Source: Virgibacillus_F sp049310925 (GTDB taxonomy: Bacteria; Bacillota; Bacilli; Bacillales; Amphibacillaceae). Taken from it: a DNA stretch of 40,259 bases. Positions 23,768 through 31,865 of the stretch are shown one piece after another; position 1 is the stretch's first letter; every line of letters begins with the position of its first letter. Below the pieces are notes generated by a model. It ran no database searches. It was not told the DNA's origin and was given only the letters and a program-made list of their open reading frames with translations. The stretch lies in the NCBI RefSeq assembly GCF_049310925.1, contig NZ_JBMERP010000031.1, positions 1 to 40,259 on the forward strand, in the 5' to 3' direction. The translations under genes were made by a program, and so were the position numbers.

Positions 23768-24322
23768 CTAGCCAAATAGTAAAAGAAGGCCAAACACACA
23801 AAGAATGCTTCCCCCCAGCATTTCACTATATACCCCTAGGAACCCATATACTTTTTTTCCAACTATCATTCCAGTCCAGGTTAAAACCATACTAATTCCA
23901 CCAAAAAAAACTAATGCAATAATTGTTTTAACCCCAGACATACCTAAACTTAAGCCAACAGAAAAACTGTCTAAGCTAACACTTATTGCAAAGAGCAGCA
24001 GACCAAATCCAGTTGGTTGGATAATCTTTCTCGCTTCGTTATTAAAAGCAGAGAAAAACATTTGAGAACCGATTACAATTAACAGTAAACTACCAATAAA
24101 AACCGTTATATCTCCAATTTGACCTGAAATTGCTTTTCCAAGCATGATGCCGGTAAAGGGCATGATCATATGAAAAAAACCAATAACTATTCCTATGAAT
24201 GCAATACGTTTTAACCGGATTTGCTGCATTCCCATTCCTAAACTAACTGAAAATGCATCCATTCCAAGCGCAAACGCCATAAATAACAACGATACAAGTT
24301 CCCCTGCATGTTCCTCAAACAT
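23768..24322 (-). CDS. mntP: Manganese efflux pump MntP (YwlD)
   Basis: MntP is a six-helix membrane exporter of Mn(II). The 184-aa product shows the two-fold repeat with acidic motifs ALGMDAFSVSLGMG (about 17-30) and VSLDSFSVGLSLGMSG (about 116-131). ATG at 24322 is preferred over an adjacent upstream TTG because GAGGAGG lies 7 bp before it. Position next to ywlE/ywlC matches B. subtilis ywlD. No yybP-ykoY riboswitch is seen in the short upstream gap, so manganese control, if any, must act otherwise. Confidence 0.95.
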   Translation of the reverse strand: MFEEHAGELVSLLFMAFALGMDAFSVSLGMGMQQIRLKRIAFIGIVIGFFHMIMPFTGIMLGKAISGQIGDITVFIGSLLLIVIGSQMFFSAFNNEARKIIQPTGFGLLLFAISVSLDSFSVGLSLGMSGVKTIIALVFFGGISMVLTWTGMIVGKKVYGFLGVYSEMLGGSILCVFGLLLLFG

Positions 24323-24381
24323 CAACCATCCTCCTCAGACTCGTCCATAAATATGTATGCTAGTCCAAGAAAGAATATGAT

Positions 24382-24416
24382 GGCCGAAGTGGTGCCTGGC
24401 ACTTGTCGAAAAATAA
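24382..24416. repeat. GGTGCCTGGCAC-type short palindrome
   Basis: GGTGCCTGGCAC followed by TTGTCGAAAAATA, near-identical in its words to the inverted repeat at 19772-19806. It lies between mntP and ywlC. Confidence 0.45.
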
Positions 24417-24431
24417 ATGATCTGTTCGTGG

Positions 24432-25463
24432 TTATTTGACGTATTTGGTTGCTGCTTTTTCCAGTCTATTCATAATAGCTTGTCCGATGCCTTTTTCAGA
24501 AAACGTCTCACATAGAATAAGGTCGATAGTTGCCTGTTTAAATGATCGCAATCCTGGATACAGGTTAATTGCTACCTGCGTCAGATTTTCGCTTGATCCG
24601 AGCTTAACCACTTGATCGGCTTGTAATGCATTGGCTGTTTCATCGCTTGCCATCACACCAACTCGTTTGCCGCTTTGTTGTTGATAACCTATAATTTCCT
24701 GAAGCTTATCCACAGATCCTGCTATTAACCATAGGGGAGCTTCTGGAGCATAGTGTGTATACATCATACCGGGTGATTTTGGTTTTTCAGACTTATTTGC
24801 TAAAGCAGGATCAACTAGCACCTTACCAACTACTTCCTCAATTTGAGACATGGTAATTCCACCCGGGCGCAGGATAATTGGAATTTCCCCAGTACAGTCA
24901 ATTACTGTTGACTCCAAACCAACACCAGTTGTTCCCCCATCTATTAATCCGTTAATCTTTTCATTCAGGTCCATCCATACATGGTCAGCAGTAGTTGGAC
25001 TTGGTTTTCCAGAAAGATTGGCACTGGGAGCAGCAATTGGAATATCCACCTCTTTTAACAATTGGATTGCTACTGGATGGTCTGGTATTCTAATTGCCAC
25101 TGTGGATAATCCAGCAGTTACATTTTCCGCACACGTTCCGTTACTAGGCAAAACAAACGTAATAGGACCTGGGGAAAATGCATCGATTAGCTTTTCTGCT
25201 GATTCAGGCAAATTATCCACAAGTGCTTCTAATTGTTTTTTCGTTGCGACGTGAGCTATCAATGGATTGTCAGCAGGCCTACCTTTCGCTTCAAAAATTT
25301 TGGCAACTGCCTCTTTACTTGTTGCATCTGCACCTAATCCATAGACTGTTTCAGTAGGAAAAGCAACAGTCATCCCGTCTCTAAGGAATCGTGCTGCTTC
25401 TTTTATTTCTCGATTATTTATTTTTGTGATTCCGTGTAGATTCCATCTAATGGTATGTGTCAT
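24432..25463 (-). CDS. ywlC: L-threonylcarbamoyladenylate synthase (Sua5-type, YwlC)
   Basis: YwlC makes threonylcarbamoyl-AMP from Thr, bicarbonate and ATP, the first step of tRNA t6A37 modification. The N-terminal YrdC/Sua5 domain shows FPTETVYGLGADA, KGRPADNPLIAHV, SANLSGKPSPT and STVIDCTGE; the linker PGMMYTHYAPEAPLW and a C-terminal Rossmann-like domain make it the long Sua5 form. Start placed at ATG 25463 (343 aa, close to B. subtilis) after GTGAGGTAG; the longer frame adds 18 atypical residues. Its upstream region contains a DnaA-box cluster. Confidence 0.97.
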   Translation of the reverse strand: MTHTIRWNLHGITKINNREIKEAARFLRDGMTVAFPTETVYGLGADATSKEAVAKIFEAKGRPADNPLIAHVATKKQLEALVDNLPESAEKLIDAFSPGPITFVLPSNGTCAENVTAGLSTVAIRIPDHPVAIQLLKEVDIPIAAPSANLSGKPSPTTADHVWMDLNEKINGLIDGGTTGVGLESTVIDCTGEIPIILRPGGITMSQIEEVVGKVLVDPALANKSEKPKSPGMMYTHYAPEAPLWLIAGSVDKLQEIIGYQQQSGKRVGVMASDETANALQADQVVKLGSSENLTQVAINLYPGLRSFKQATIDLILCETFSEKGIGQAIMNRLEKAATKYVK

Positions 25464-25554
25464 CGTTTCTACCTCACTTCTATTATTTATTTTAATAGAA
25501 GGTACTAAATTTCGCAAAAGTAACGTTTCTATTCTTACTGTCCTGTTGATAGAT

Positions 25555-25616
25555 TGTGTATAAGTTGTGTTTTATCCCCAACTTATTGACAGGTTGTGAA
25601 CAAGTCCTGTGAATAT
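25555..25616. promoter_or_regulatory. Cluster of DnaA-box-like sites upstream of ywlC
   Basis: Five 9-mers in 62 bp match TTATNCACA with at most one mismatch, counting both strands: TGTGTATAA (25555-25563, perfect), TTATCCCCA (25572-25580), TTATTGACA (25583-25591), TGTGAACAA (25595-25603) and TGTGAATAT (25608-25616). The cluster lies between the GNAT-like gene and ywlC. From memory, B. subtilis has an oriC-proximal DnaA-binding cluster upstream of ywlC. Confidence 0.6.
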
Positions 25617-25619
25617 CTT

Positions 25620-26021
25620 CTAAGAAACTTCATATGTCCACCAGCTACCATTACTTTTTACTGGAATATTACTATGTTCTTCACCTTTTTGTGGACGAAA
25701 TTGCAAGGACTCCAACAAAATATCAACTAAAGGCTGCTGACTGTGGACATATACACATGTTGCGTGATTTTCCTTAGCTATGGTTAAAATTGCTTCAATA
25801 ATAACTGGCAATCCTTGTGCAGCGCGACTTGTTACGTGCAATTTTTTTAACCAGTGGACTCCATCTTCCATGCTGTCTAAGATGAAACACCCCTCTATTT
25901 GCTCATCAATTTGAACGACATAGCCTTTATCCGTTATCAGTGACTTATCCACATCTGGGTTATTGTTTAAAAATTGATCTAATCTCGTATGTGATACATC
26001 TTTTGCTAGAATCAATTCCAT
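25620..26021 (-). CDS. Small GNAT-like protein of unknown function
   Basis: The 133-aa soluble protein has alternating beta and helical segments with a central GCFILDS...VHWLKKLHVTSRAAQGLPV region resembling the acetyl-CoA-binding core of compact GNAT acetyltransferases, then CVYVHSQQPLVDILLESLQF. The canonical Q/RxxGxG/A loop is replaced by RAAQGLP, so activity is doubtful. It occupies the position of ywlB (also a GNAT protein) in B. subtilis, between spoIIR and ywlC, but I cannot show orthology. ATG follows a GGAGAGG site. Confidence 0.6.
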   Translation of the reverse strand: MELILAKDVSHTRLDQFLNNNPDVDKSLITDKGYVVQIDEQIEGCFILDSMEDGVHWLKKLHVTSRAAQGLPVIIEAILTIAKENHATCVYVHSQQPLVDILLESLQFRPQKGEEHSNIPVKSNGSWWTYEVS

Positions 26022-26086
26022 CTAATTCACCTCTCCAACTGCTAGTTTTCATCTATTAAAACTATGTTATGCATGATTGGTTGGCT

Positions 26087-26698
26087 TTATGACCACCCAA
26101 ACCATTCAAATAGAAAGAATTTCGTTTCGACAGGTTTGCCTTCCTTTTCTTTTTCAACAGGTTCTTCGTTCACTGACGGTTTTACTGATGCGACGGATGT
26201 TCCATTTGCAAAGTCCAGAAAGCATAAAGGTGGAAAAAGTACACACCACCAATTGGCACCTTTTCCTTCACCAATTGTTATCAAAACTGCTTCATACTCG
26301 CCAGCGGGGTATATATAAGAACCATAAAGCTTTGTCGGAAATGTAACATTCGATCCATATTTCACTTCATAGATTGGCTCTTTATTTTCCTTTACCAGTG
26401 TTTCAGCTACAATTTTCTTAATCTCAGGAAGCCTCTTCTGAATTAACTTTCTTGCTTCCTTTATATCTGTTATGTCTGCAACCCACGTTGAAATACTAGC
26501 ATTAACAGCGTCACGAACGGCATGTTTAACTTTTTGGTCACGATCTCCATTACTATTTGCCAAAATCCGTAATCGTATCGCCTCATCCGGAATCACCTGG
26601 TAATTGATAGAGTCGTCCGTCGGTTCACTTGCGCCATTTAACGGCATCGATATAAATAAAATAAAAAATATAAGTACAATAAATGCGGTCTTCTTCAT
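26087..26698 (-). CDS. spoIIR: Stage II sporulation protein R
   Basis: SpoIIR is secreted from the forespore and triggers SpoIIGA to process pro-sigma-E in the mother cell. The 203-aa protein has an N-terminal signal/anchor segment (about residues 5-22), then PDEAIRLRILANSNGDRDQKVKHAVRD, quoted as RLRILANSN and KHAVRD, and the C-terminal YEAVLITIGEGKGANWWCVLFPPLCF signature, seen as GANWWCVLFPPLC. ATG follows GAGGGGG. A sigma-F promoter is expected; GTTTA-N18-CATACTG lies upstream but matches poorly. Confidence 0.97.
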   Translation of the reverse strand: MKKTAFIVLIFFILFISMPLNGASEPTDDSINYQVIPDEAIRLRILANSNGDRDQKVKHAVRDAVNASISTWVADITDIKEARKLIQKRLPEIKKIVAETLVKENKEPIYEVKYGSNVTFPTKLYGSYIYPAGEYEAVLITIGEGKGANWWCVLFPPLCFLDFANGTSVASVKPSVNEEPVEKEKEGKPVETKFFLFEWFGWS

Positions 26699-26757
26699 TA
26701 TTTTTCCCCCTCATACGTTTGTTTTAATCAGTATGGGCGGTTAGGAATAATTTTAAA

Positions 26758-27087
26758 CTAGTAAACTAGTAAAAATAATAGAATGTGGTGGGAGAGGGGG
26801 TTTATTTTATGTTTTATGGGGGGCTCCTTTTGGGTGGTGGGATAGCTCGACTTCGGGCGGTTCACGATCAACTCCTGGCCGGGGTCGCTCAACTCTTCCT
26901 GGCTGCCGCTCAACTCTTGGGCTTGCTCGCTCAACTTGGGGCGGTTCACGATCAACTTCTGGCCGGGGTCGCTCAACTTTTCCTGGCTGCCGCTCAACTC
27001 TTGGGCTTGCTCGCTCAACTTGGGGCGGTTCACGATCAACTTCGATGCTATGTTGCTCAACTCCAGAATTCCATTAATATAAAACAA
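26758..27087 (-). other. Open frame over a 21-bp heptad repeat (coding status doubtful)
   Basis: A 109-codon open frame with TTG start reads as heptads: KLSEQAQ, ELSGSQE, KLSDPGQ, KLIVNRP, in two rounds. No ribosome binding site was found, the frame starts within the prmC terminator, and the opposite strand is also open with heptads such as AQLLGLL. I therefore regard it as a tandem repeat that preserves reading frame rather than an established gene. Confidence 0.3.
26845..27054. repeat. 21-bp tandem repeat with 84-bp higher-order period
   Basis: Ten consecutive 21-bp units start with G(A/C)TCAACT (or GCTCGACT): at 26845, 26866, 26887, 26908, 26929, 26950, 26971, 26992, 27013 and 27034. Units 2-5 are repeated as units 6-9 with only a few changes, giving an 84-bp super-period. 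The sequence is more GC-rich than its surroundings. It lies between spoIIR and the prmC terminator. Confidence 0.9.
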
Positions 27088-27122
27088 TAGATGCTTAGGT
27101 TCCCCCTAAGCATCTATTGTTT
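27082..27122 (-). terminator. Terminator of the prfA-prmC unit
   Basis: A perfect 18-bp stem (27082-27099 with 27105-27122) and 5-nt loop, 15 bp after the prmC stop. The minus strand continues TTTTATATTAA; the plus strand also has TTTCATTTTCC. Confidence 0.85.
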
Positions 27123-27137
27123 CATTTTCCCACAACC

Positions 27138-27980
27138 TTAAATTTTTGCTGAAACAATGCGGTCGTGTCCATTTATATCCTTAATTATTAAAACCTCTGC
27201 TTTTGGATACTTATCCTTTAGCAGCTGGGTTACGGCTTGACCCTGTAGATGCCCAATTTCAAAAATAATGCTTTTTTCACCTGGTTGAATGCTATCAATA
27301 ATATTTTTATATGCGGCCAGGCCATTGTCATCCGCAAACAATGCGAGATGTGGGTCAAACATTTTTACCGTATCAGATAAGGTCTGTTCATCCGCTTTTG
27401 CAATATATGGTGGGTTGGAAACAATCAAATCAGGTGTAAAGGAACAGTCATTTAGAGGTTGTAAAAAATCACCTTGTAAGAATGTAACGTTTGCTTTTAG
27501 ATTTTCTGCATTCTGCCTTGCAACCTTTAAGGCCTGAGGAGAAATATCCGTTGCGTATACGTTGGAATTAGGTAGTTCCAGAGCAAGTGTAATCGCAATT
27601 ATTCCGCTCCCAGTTCCAACATCAACAATCGTTTGTCCTTTGTCACCTGCAGTTGTAACAATATGCTCAATCAACTCTTCCGTTTCAGGCCTTGGAATGA
27701 GTACATCTTTATTTACTTGAAAGTCTCTACCGTAAAATGTTTCTACCCCAGTAATATGCTGAATTGGAATGCCGGTTTCTGCATGCAGTATAATAGATTG
27801 TTTGAATTTATCCACAACCTCATCTGCAATATTTTCACGCATATTAGCAAAGAAAGTAGAACGTGAGACTTGTAAATAATGCTGCAATAATAGCTGTCCA
27901 ACGTTTTCTTCTCTATTGTGTTTTAGTAAAAAAAGAGAAGCCCACTGTAGGACTTCGTATTGATTTATTGTTTTTTTCAT
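27138..27980 (-). CDS. prmC: Release factor glutamine methyltransferase
   Basis: PrmC methylates the glutamine of the GGQ motif in release factors RF1 and RF2. The 280-aa SAM-dependent enzyme has the SAM motif VDVGTGSG at about 119-126 and the catalytic NPPY at 189-192, with the N-terminal helical domain that binds the release factor. ATG at 27980 begins 1 bp beyond the prfA stop; a GTG 9 bp upstream is possible but overlaps prfA and would not resemble homologues. Coupling with prfA, its substrate gene, is the usual arrangement. Confidence 0.97.
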   Translation of the reverse strand: MKKTINQYEVLQWASLFLLKHNREENVGQLLLQHYLQVSRSTFFANMRENIADEVVDKFKQSIILHAETGIPIQHITGVETFYGRDFQVNKDVLIPRPETEELIEHIVTTAGDKGQTIVDVGTGSGIIAITLALELPNSNVYATDISPQALKVARQNAENLKANVTFLQGDFLQPLNDCSFTPDLIVSNPPYIAKADEQTLSDTVKMFDPHLALFADDNGLAAYKNIIDSIQPGEKSIIFEIGHLQGQAVTQLLKDKYPKAEVLIIKDINGHDRIVSAKI

Positions 27981-27981
27981 T

Positions 27982-29052
27982 TTATTCACCGATTTGCTCT
28001 AACTTTTCGGCTTGTTCTTCCATTTGTAGGGCTTCAATAAACTCATCCAATTTTCCAGTTAAAATCTGATCAAGCTTCTGCACGGTTAAATTAATGCGGT
28101 GATCTGTTACACGATTTTGTGGAAAATTATACGTACGAATACGCTCAGACCGGTCTCCAGTTCCGACTGCTGACTTTCTTGACTCGTCATATTTTGCCTG
28201 TTCTTCACGCTGGAATTTATCATAAACGCGCGCACGCAAAACAGTCATAGCTTTTTCTTTGTTTTTAATTTGTGATTTTCCATCCTGACATGATACGACA
28301 ACGCCCGTAGGTAGGTGTGTTAAACGCACTGCTGACATAGTCGTGTTTACACTTTGTCCACCAGGTCCACTTGATGCGAAGGTATCCGTACGAATGTCAT
28401 TTTCGTGAATTTCAATTTCAACTTCTTCAGTTTCTGGCAATACAGCGACAGTAGCGGTGGAAGTATGAATTCGTCCCCCGGATTCTGTCTCAGGAACACG
28501 CTGAACGCGGTGTGCACCATTTTCGTATTTAAGTCTAGAGTAAGCACCTTGACCATTAATCATAAAGATGATTTCTTTAAACCCTCCAACCCCAGTTGAA
28601 CTCGTTTCAATTACCTCTGTTTTCCAACCTTGTACCTCTGCATAGCGTGAGTACATGCGATATAAATCGGCTGCGAATAAAGCAGCTTCATCTCCACCGG
28701 CAGCACCACGAACCTCGAGAATAACGTTCTTGTCATCATTTGGGTCTTTTGGCAATAGAAGAACTTTCATTTTCTCTTCCAATTCCTCTTGTCTCTCCAC
28801 AAGCTCGGAAATCTCTGCTTTCACCATGTCCTGCATCTCACTATCAAGCTTATCTTCAAGCATTGCTTTGGCATCGTCAAGTTGTTCTCGAACTTCTTTG
28901 TATTCACGATAGACCTGAATAACATCTTCCAATCCAGATTGCTCCTTGGAATATTCGCGTAATTTATTTGTATTATTGATAATTTCAGGATCACTAAGCA
29001 TTTGATTTAATTTATCATAGCGATCTTCTAACGATTGTAAACGTTCTAACAA
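27982..29052 (-). CDS. prfA: Peptide chain release factor 1
   Basis: RF1 reads UAA/UAG and releases the peptide. The frame has the PxT codon-recognition motif (PET at 187-189 of the product) and GPGGQSVNTT with GGQ at 231-233. I place the start at TTG 29052: the product then begins MLERLQSLEDRYDKLN like B. subtilis PrfA (356 aa, identical length) and GAGGTGG lies 5 bp upstream; the longest frame uses a GTG that overlaps this site. A strong promoter sits at 29083-29111. Confidence 0.98.
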   Translation of the reverse strand: MLERLQSLEDRYDKLNQMLSDPEIINNTNKLREYSKEQSGLEDVIQVYREYKEVREQLDDAKAMLEDKLDSEMQDMVKAEISELVERQEELEEKMKVLLLPKDPNDDKNVILEVRGAAGGDEAALFAADLYRMYSRYAEVQGWKTEVIETSSTGVGGFKEIIFMINGQGAYSRLKYENGAHRVQRVPETESGGRIHTSTATVAVLPETEEVEIEIHENDIRTDTFASSGPGGQSVNTTMSAVRLTHLPTGVVVSCQDGKSQIKNKEKAMTVLRARVYDKFQREEQAKYDESRKSAVGTGDRSERIRTYNFPQNRVTDHRINLTVQKLDQILTGKLDEFIEALQMEEQAEKLEQIGE

Positions 29053-29082
29053 TCCGTCCACCTCTTTCTCATTAACAGTATA

Positions 29083-29111
29083 ATTATAGTATACGATAGT
29101 ATGTAGGTCAA
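29083..29111 (-). promoter_or_regulatory. Sigma-A promoter of prfA-prmC
   Basis: On the minus strand TTGACC (29106-29111), 17 bp, TATAAT (29083-29088), about 30 bp upstream of the prfA start. It is the best promoter match in the window. Confidence 0.75.
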
Positions 29112-29217
29112 AGGTGACTTTCCACTGCCTTTTTTTAATGGTGATAAAGTTATAAGTAATTGGTTGATAGTAAAGCTTGGTGATAAGGCCCAGTTACCGA
29201 CTAGTGAACTTCAAAGT

Positions 29218-29256
29218 CAAACTTAACTCCGAATTTCTTTCACAGAGTTAAGCTTG
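29218..29256 (-). other. 12-bp inverted repeat between prfA and the small exported protein gene
   Basis: CAAACTTAACTC and GAGTTAAGCTTG pair with one G-U. No T-run follows on the minus strand, so it is not a typical terminator. Adjacent sequence (GACTAGTGAACTTC, GGGTGCCTGAG) matches words from the other intergenic repeats, so this is probably a decayed repeat copy. Confidence 0.45.
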
Positions 29257-29281
29257 ACCAGGTTTTTAAGGGTGCCTGAGC

Positions 29282-29716
29282 TCAATTGTGCGTGGATTTC
29301 CTATCCGCCAAACTACGGTAATAGTTTAACAGGAACACTTCATCTATTTTACCATCCTTAACTTCATACACTTTGCCATTCACCATGACTTCATCGTTAT
29401 AATAAACAATGTAATTAACCTTTTTTTCAATATAGAGATAGATAATGCCAGCCCTCGTTGGCATAAATCCTGTGCTATCAAAACCTTCGTAGTTAAATTG
29501 CTTGAAATAGCTTACTAATTTCTGTATTTTCTTTTCATTTATTGTGCTGTGCTCTTTCCCTTTATTTTCAGGGGTGTCTAATATAATTTTATTAATATCT
29601 GTTGTATCGCCCGTTAGTATTTCTTCAAATTCTTTTTGACTATTTATAACTGAAACAAGGACCAGCGCAATAAGGATGATGAAGCAACTGATAACTAAAC
29701 CAACTTTTCTAATCAT
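29282..29716 (-). CDS. Small membrane-anchored or secreted protein, unknown function
   Basis: The 144-aa product has an N-terminal hydrophobic segment (about residues 5-24, VGLVISCFIILIALVLVSV) and a hydrophilic extracytoplasmic part with lysine-rich, alternating beta-like stretches (GIIYLYIEKKVNYIVYY). The Cys11 context does not look like a lipobox at a cleavage site. I recognise no family. ATG follows AAAGGGG, so expression is plausible. It lies between prfA and the YerD-like gene, where B. subtilis has other genes. Confidence 0.75.
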   Translation of the reverse strand: MIRKVGLVISCFIILIALVLVSVINSQKEFEEILTGDTTDINKIILDTPENKGKEHSTINEKKIQKLVSYFKQFNYEGFDSTGFMPTRAGIIYLYIEKKVNYIVYYNDEVMVNGKVYEVKDGKIDEVFLLNYYRSLADRKSTHN

Positions 29717-29776
29717 GTTGATTACCCCTTTGATCGATACAAACTAATTGTATCATAGTTAGGGGTTTTGCTTCAC

Positions 29777-31348
29777 TTATGCCTCATCTTTAAGTGCATG
29801 TACTTTTCCCTTTTCATCCTTATAAACAACATGTTCAGATGAGAAATGCACAGGAGAATCAAGCCCTGCAGCTGCTGCTATACGGAATAAGCCCTTTCGC
29901 ATTGTGATTATATAATTTGCGGTACGCCATTTTTTCTCGTCAATGACAAGTGCTTTTTGCAGATCGGGGTCAGTTGTCGCAACACCTACCGGGCACACAT
30001 TTGACTCACACTTCAAGGTTTGTATGCAGCCTACAGTTATCATCAGCGCACGCGCAATGTTTACTAAATCAGCTCCCATACCAAGAGCAATAGCTATTCT
30101 GTCAGGCGATATTAATTTTCCAGAAGCAATGATTTTAACACGATCCCTCACCCCATATTTTAGTAAAGCTTCATGGACTAGTGGCAATGCAGATTTTATT
30201 GGTAAACCAACAGTATCAGCTAGTTCCTGATAGGAGGCACCTGTTCCGCCTTCACCTCCGTCAACAGTAATAAAGTCTGGGCTTTTCCCAGATTCTTTCA
30301 TGAATTTTGCCAATTCCTCCGCTTCATGCGAACTACCAATAACAACTTTCATACCCACAGGTTTTCCAGTGTGCTCCCGTATCTGTTCGATAAAACCAAG
30401 CAGTGATGTTAAGTCACCAAATTCAGTGAATCTATTTGGACTATCAATTGATTTAAATGGTTCCACCCTTCGTATTCTTGCAATTTCTTCTGTTACTTTC
30501 TCGCCATCAACATGACCACCACGTGTTTTCGCACCTTGTGCTAATTTAATTTCAAATGCTTTCAATTGTGGAATTTTACTTTTCTCCAATAACTCATCCC
30601 AATCGAAATTTCCTTCAACGTCTCGAACACCAAATAAACCGGGGCCAATTTGCATGATAATATCCACGCCACCCTTAAGGTGATATTCCGATAATCCACC
30701 TTCACCAGTGTTCATCCAAGTACCTTTCGCAATTCCTAACCCTTCAGAGAGTGCTGTAATTGCTTTCTCCCCAAGAGAACCATAGCTCATTGCAGACATT
30801 CCAATTTGCCCCATTACCTTGAATGGGTGTTTTGTGTCTGGTCCAATGATAATCGCATCTTCTTCCTGCAGCAGATAGGCACTCGATTCATGACGTTCTA
30901 ATCGTTCTTCTCTTGCCGTAAACAATGGATCCTTTATTAACAGATATCGGTCTGTTTCCACTTTTGTCTCCATATTCATTTTTAACTCTTCAGTAAGCGT
31001 TGGAAACATGGAATTGCGCACATAAAACCCAGCTTCATCAAAATCTCGCTGTGAACCAAATCCTATTACATCACGTTTGTATTTTGCCTTTCTTACGATA
31101 TGCTGGAAATCCCTTCTAGAAAATGGCTTTCCTTCATTATCGTTATTGAAAAAATATTGACGTAGTTCTGGTCCAACTTTTTCAAAAAAGTATCTTACTC
31201 TACCTACAACAGGATAATTACGTAGGACAGGGTGCTGCTTTTGAGTTCGGTCTACAAAATACACATATAAAACAACACAAATCAGTACAACAACAATTAC
31301 CGCTACGATAATAAACCCAATAACCGTTATGATATCTGCAAAATTCAT
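29777..31348 (-). CDS. FMN-binding glutamate synthase-domain protein (YerD-like), membrane-anchored
   Basis: The 523-aa protein corresponds to the central FMN/Fe-S synthase domain of glutamate synthase, like B. subtilis YerD (525 aa), preceded by one membrane helix at about residues 5-32. Visible signatures are NTGEGGLSEYH (213-223), IKLAQGAKTRGGH (267-279), TVDGGEGGTGAS (361-372), SGKLISPDR and the 3Fe-4S cysteines C441, C447 and C452 in CIQTLKC...VCPVG. It lacks the amidotransferase and FAD/NADPH parts, so it may be a ferredoxin-dependent oxidoreductase; its substrate is not established. Start placed at ATG 31348 after AGGAGA, not at the longer frame. Confidence 0.9.
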   Translation of the reverse strand: MNFADIITVIGFIIVAVIVVVLICVVLYVYFVDRTQKQHPVLRNYPVVGRVRYFFEKVGPELRQYFFNNDNEGKPFSRRDFQHIVRKAKYKRDVIGFGSQRDFDEAGFYVRNSMFPTLTEELKMNMETKVETDRYLLIKDPLFTAREERLERHESSAYLLQEEDAIIIGPDTKHPFKVMGQIGMSAMSYGSLGEKAITALSEGLGIAKGTWMNTGEGGLSEYHLKGGVDIIMQIGPGLFGVRDVEGNFDWDELLEKSKIPQLKAFEIKLAQGAKTRGGHVDGEKVTEEIARIRRVEPFKSIDSPNRFTEFGDLTSLLGFIEQIREHTGKPVGMKVVIGSSHEAEELAKFMKESGKSPDFITVDGGEGGTGASYQELADTVGLPIKSALPLVHEALLKYGVRDRVKIIASGKLISPDRIAIALGMGADLVNIARALMITVGCIQTLKCESNVCPVGVATTDPDLQKALVIDEKKWRTANYIITMRKGLFRIAAAAGLDSPVHFSSEHVVYKDEKGKVHALKDEA

Positions 31349-31629
31349 TGATTCTCCTGCCTTCCAGAGATATTTTCTGTTAAGGCTAGGATGTTTCATT
31401 AATGGCATTACTATACGAATAGAGTGGAAATACGAAATGACACTCAGCAATTTTTAAAGGTTATTTTCTTAAAGATCGTTGTTTGAAAGAAAAAATCCAT
31501 TAAAACGACGTAGTGACTACTTTTCGACACCTTTCCTGCAGAATAATTCGTTTGGTCAGGAGAAGGCTGAGGCGTTAACCAACGAAAGCGAGTGCCCTTC
31601 CGAAGCAGCAGTTGATACTTTCGTGTAAC

Positions 31630-31671
31630 GGTCGATTCCTGGGCTGTGAAGGTTGATTCTGAGGCTGCGAC
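31630..31671 (+). repeat. Two degenerate 21-bp units
   Basis: GGTCGATTCCTGGGCTGTGAA is followed immediately by GGTTGATTCTGAGGCTGCGAC (units split at 31630 and 31651), then GGTTTATT. A related single unit, GGACGATTCCTGGCCGCGAGC cut here as GGACGATTCCTGG, lies at 7600. Confidence 0.55.
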
Positions 31672-31792
31672 GGTTTATTTTTTCAAAAACCAGGTTAATT
31701 ACGGGCATGAGGAGCCTCCCTAGGAAGGTTTATTTCCATAGCGGTATGGATGGATCACCGTAGTTTCCATCAACTTACGTAAGAGCCCCCTA

Positions 31793-31824
31793 AAAAACAA
31801 AAAAAGTGCACAAGGCACTTTTTT
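31793..31824 (-). terminator. Rho-independent terminator after tdk
   Basis: AAAAAGTGC and GCACTTTTT pair over a 5-nt loop and the minus strand continues TTGTTTTTT. It lies about 42 bp after the tdk stop. Confidence 0.88.
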
Positions 31825-31865
31825 AAACAGCAGTTCTTGTCAGATTCAACTACTGGGTTTAAGTT

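Larger units (their letters stand above)
31349..31865. other. Repeat-rich gap between tdk and the YerD-like gene
   Basis: The 517-bp gap contains the tdk terminator (31793-31824), a decayed palindromic-repeat segment around 31470-31620 (ACGACGTAGTGACTACTTTT, GGAGAAGGCTGAGGCG), and at 31630-31671 two 21-bp units, the first sharing TAACGG(A/T)CGATTCCTGG with 7596-7612. No convincing gene was found. Confidence 0.5.

Noticed and set aside
24323..24431. yybP-ykoY manganese riboswitch upstream of mntP
   Set aside because: The gap is about 110 bp, contains a GGTGCCTG repeat and lacks the conserved riboswitch core.
25555..25616. Replication origin
   Set aside because: No dnaA/dnaN genes and no adjoining AT-rich unwinding region; a DnaA titration cluster fits better.
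26845..27054. CRISPR-like array
   Set aside because: The 21-bp units are directly adjacent with no unique spacers and there are no cas genes.
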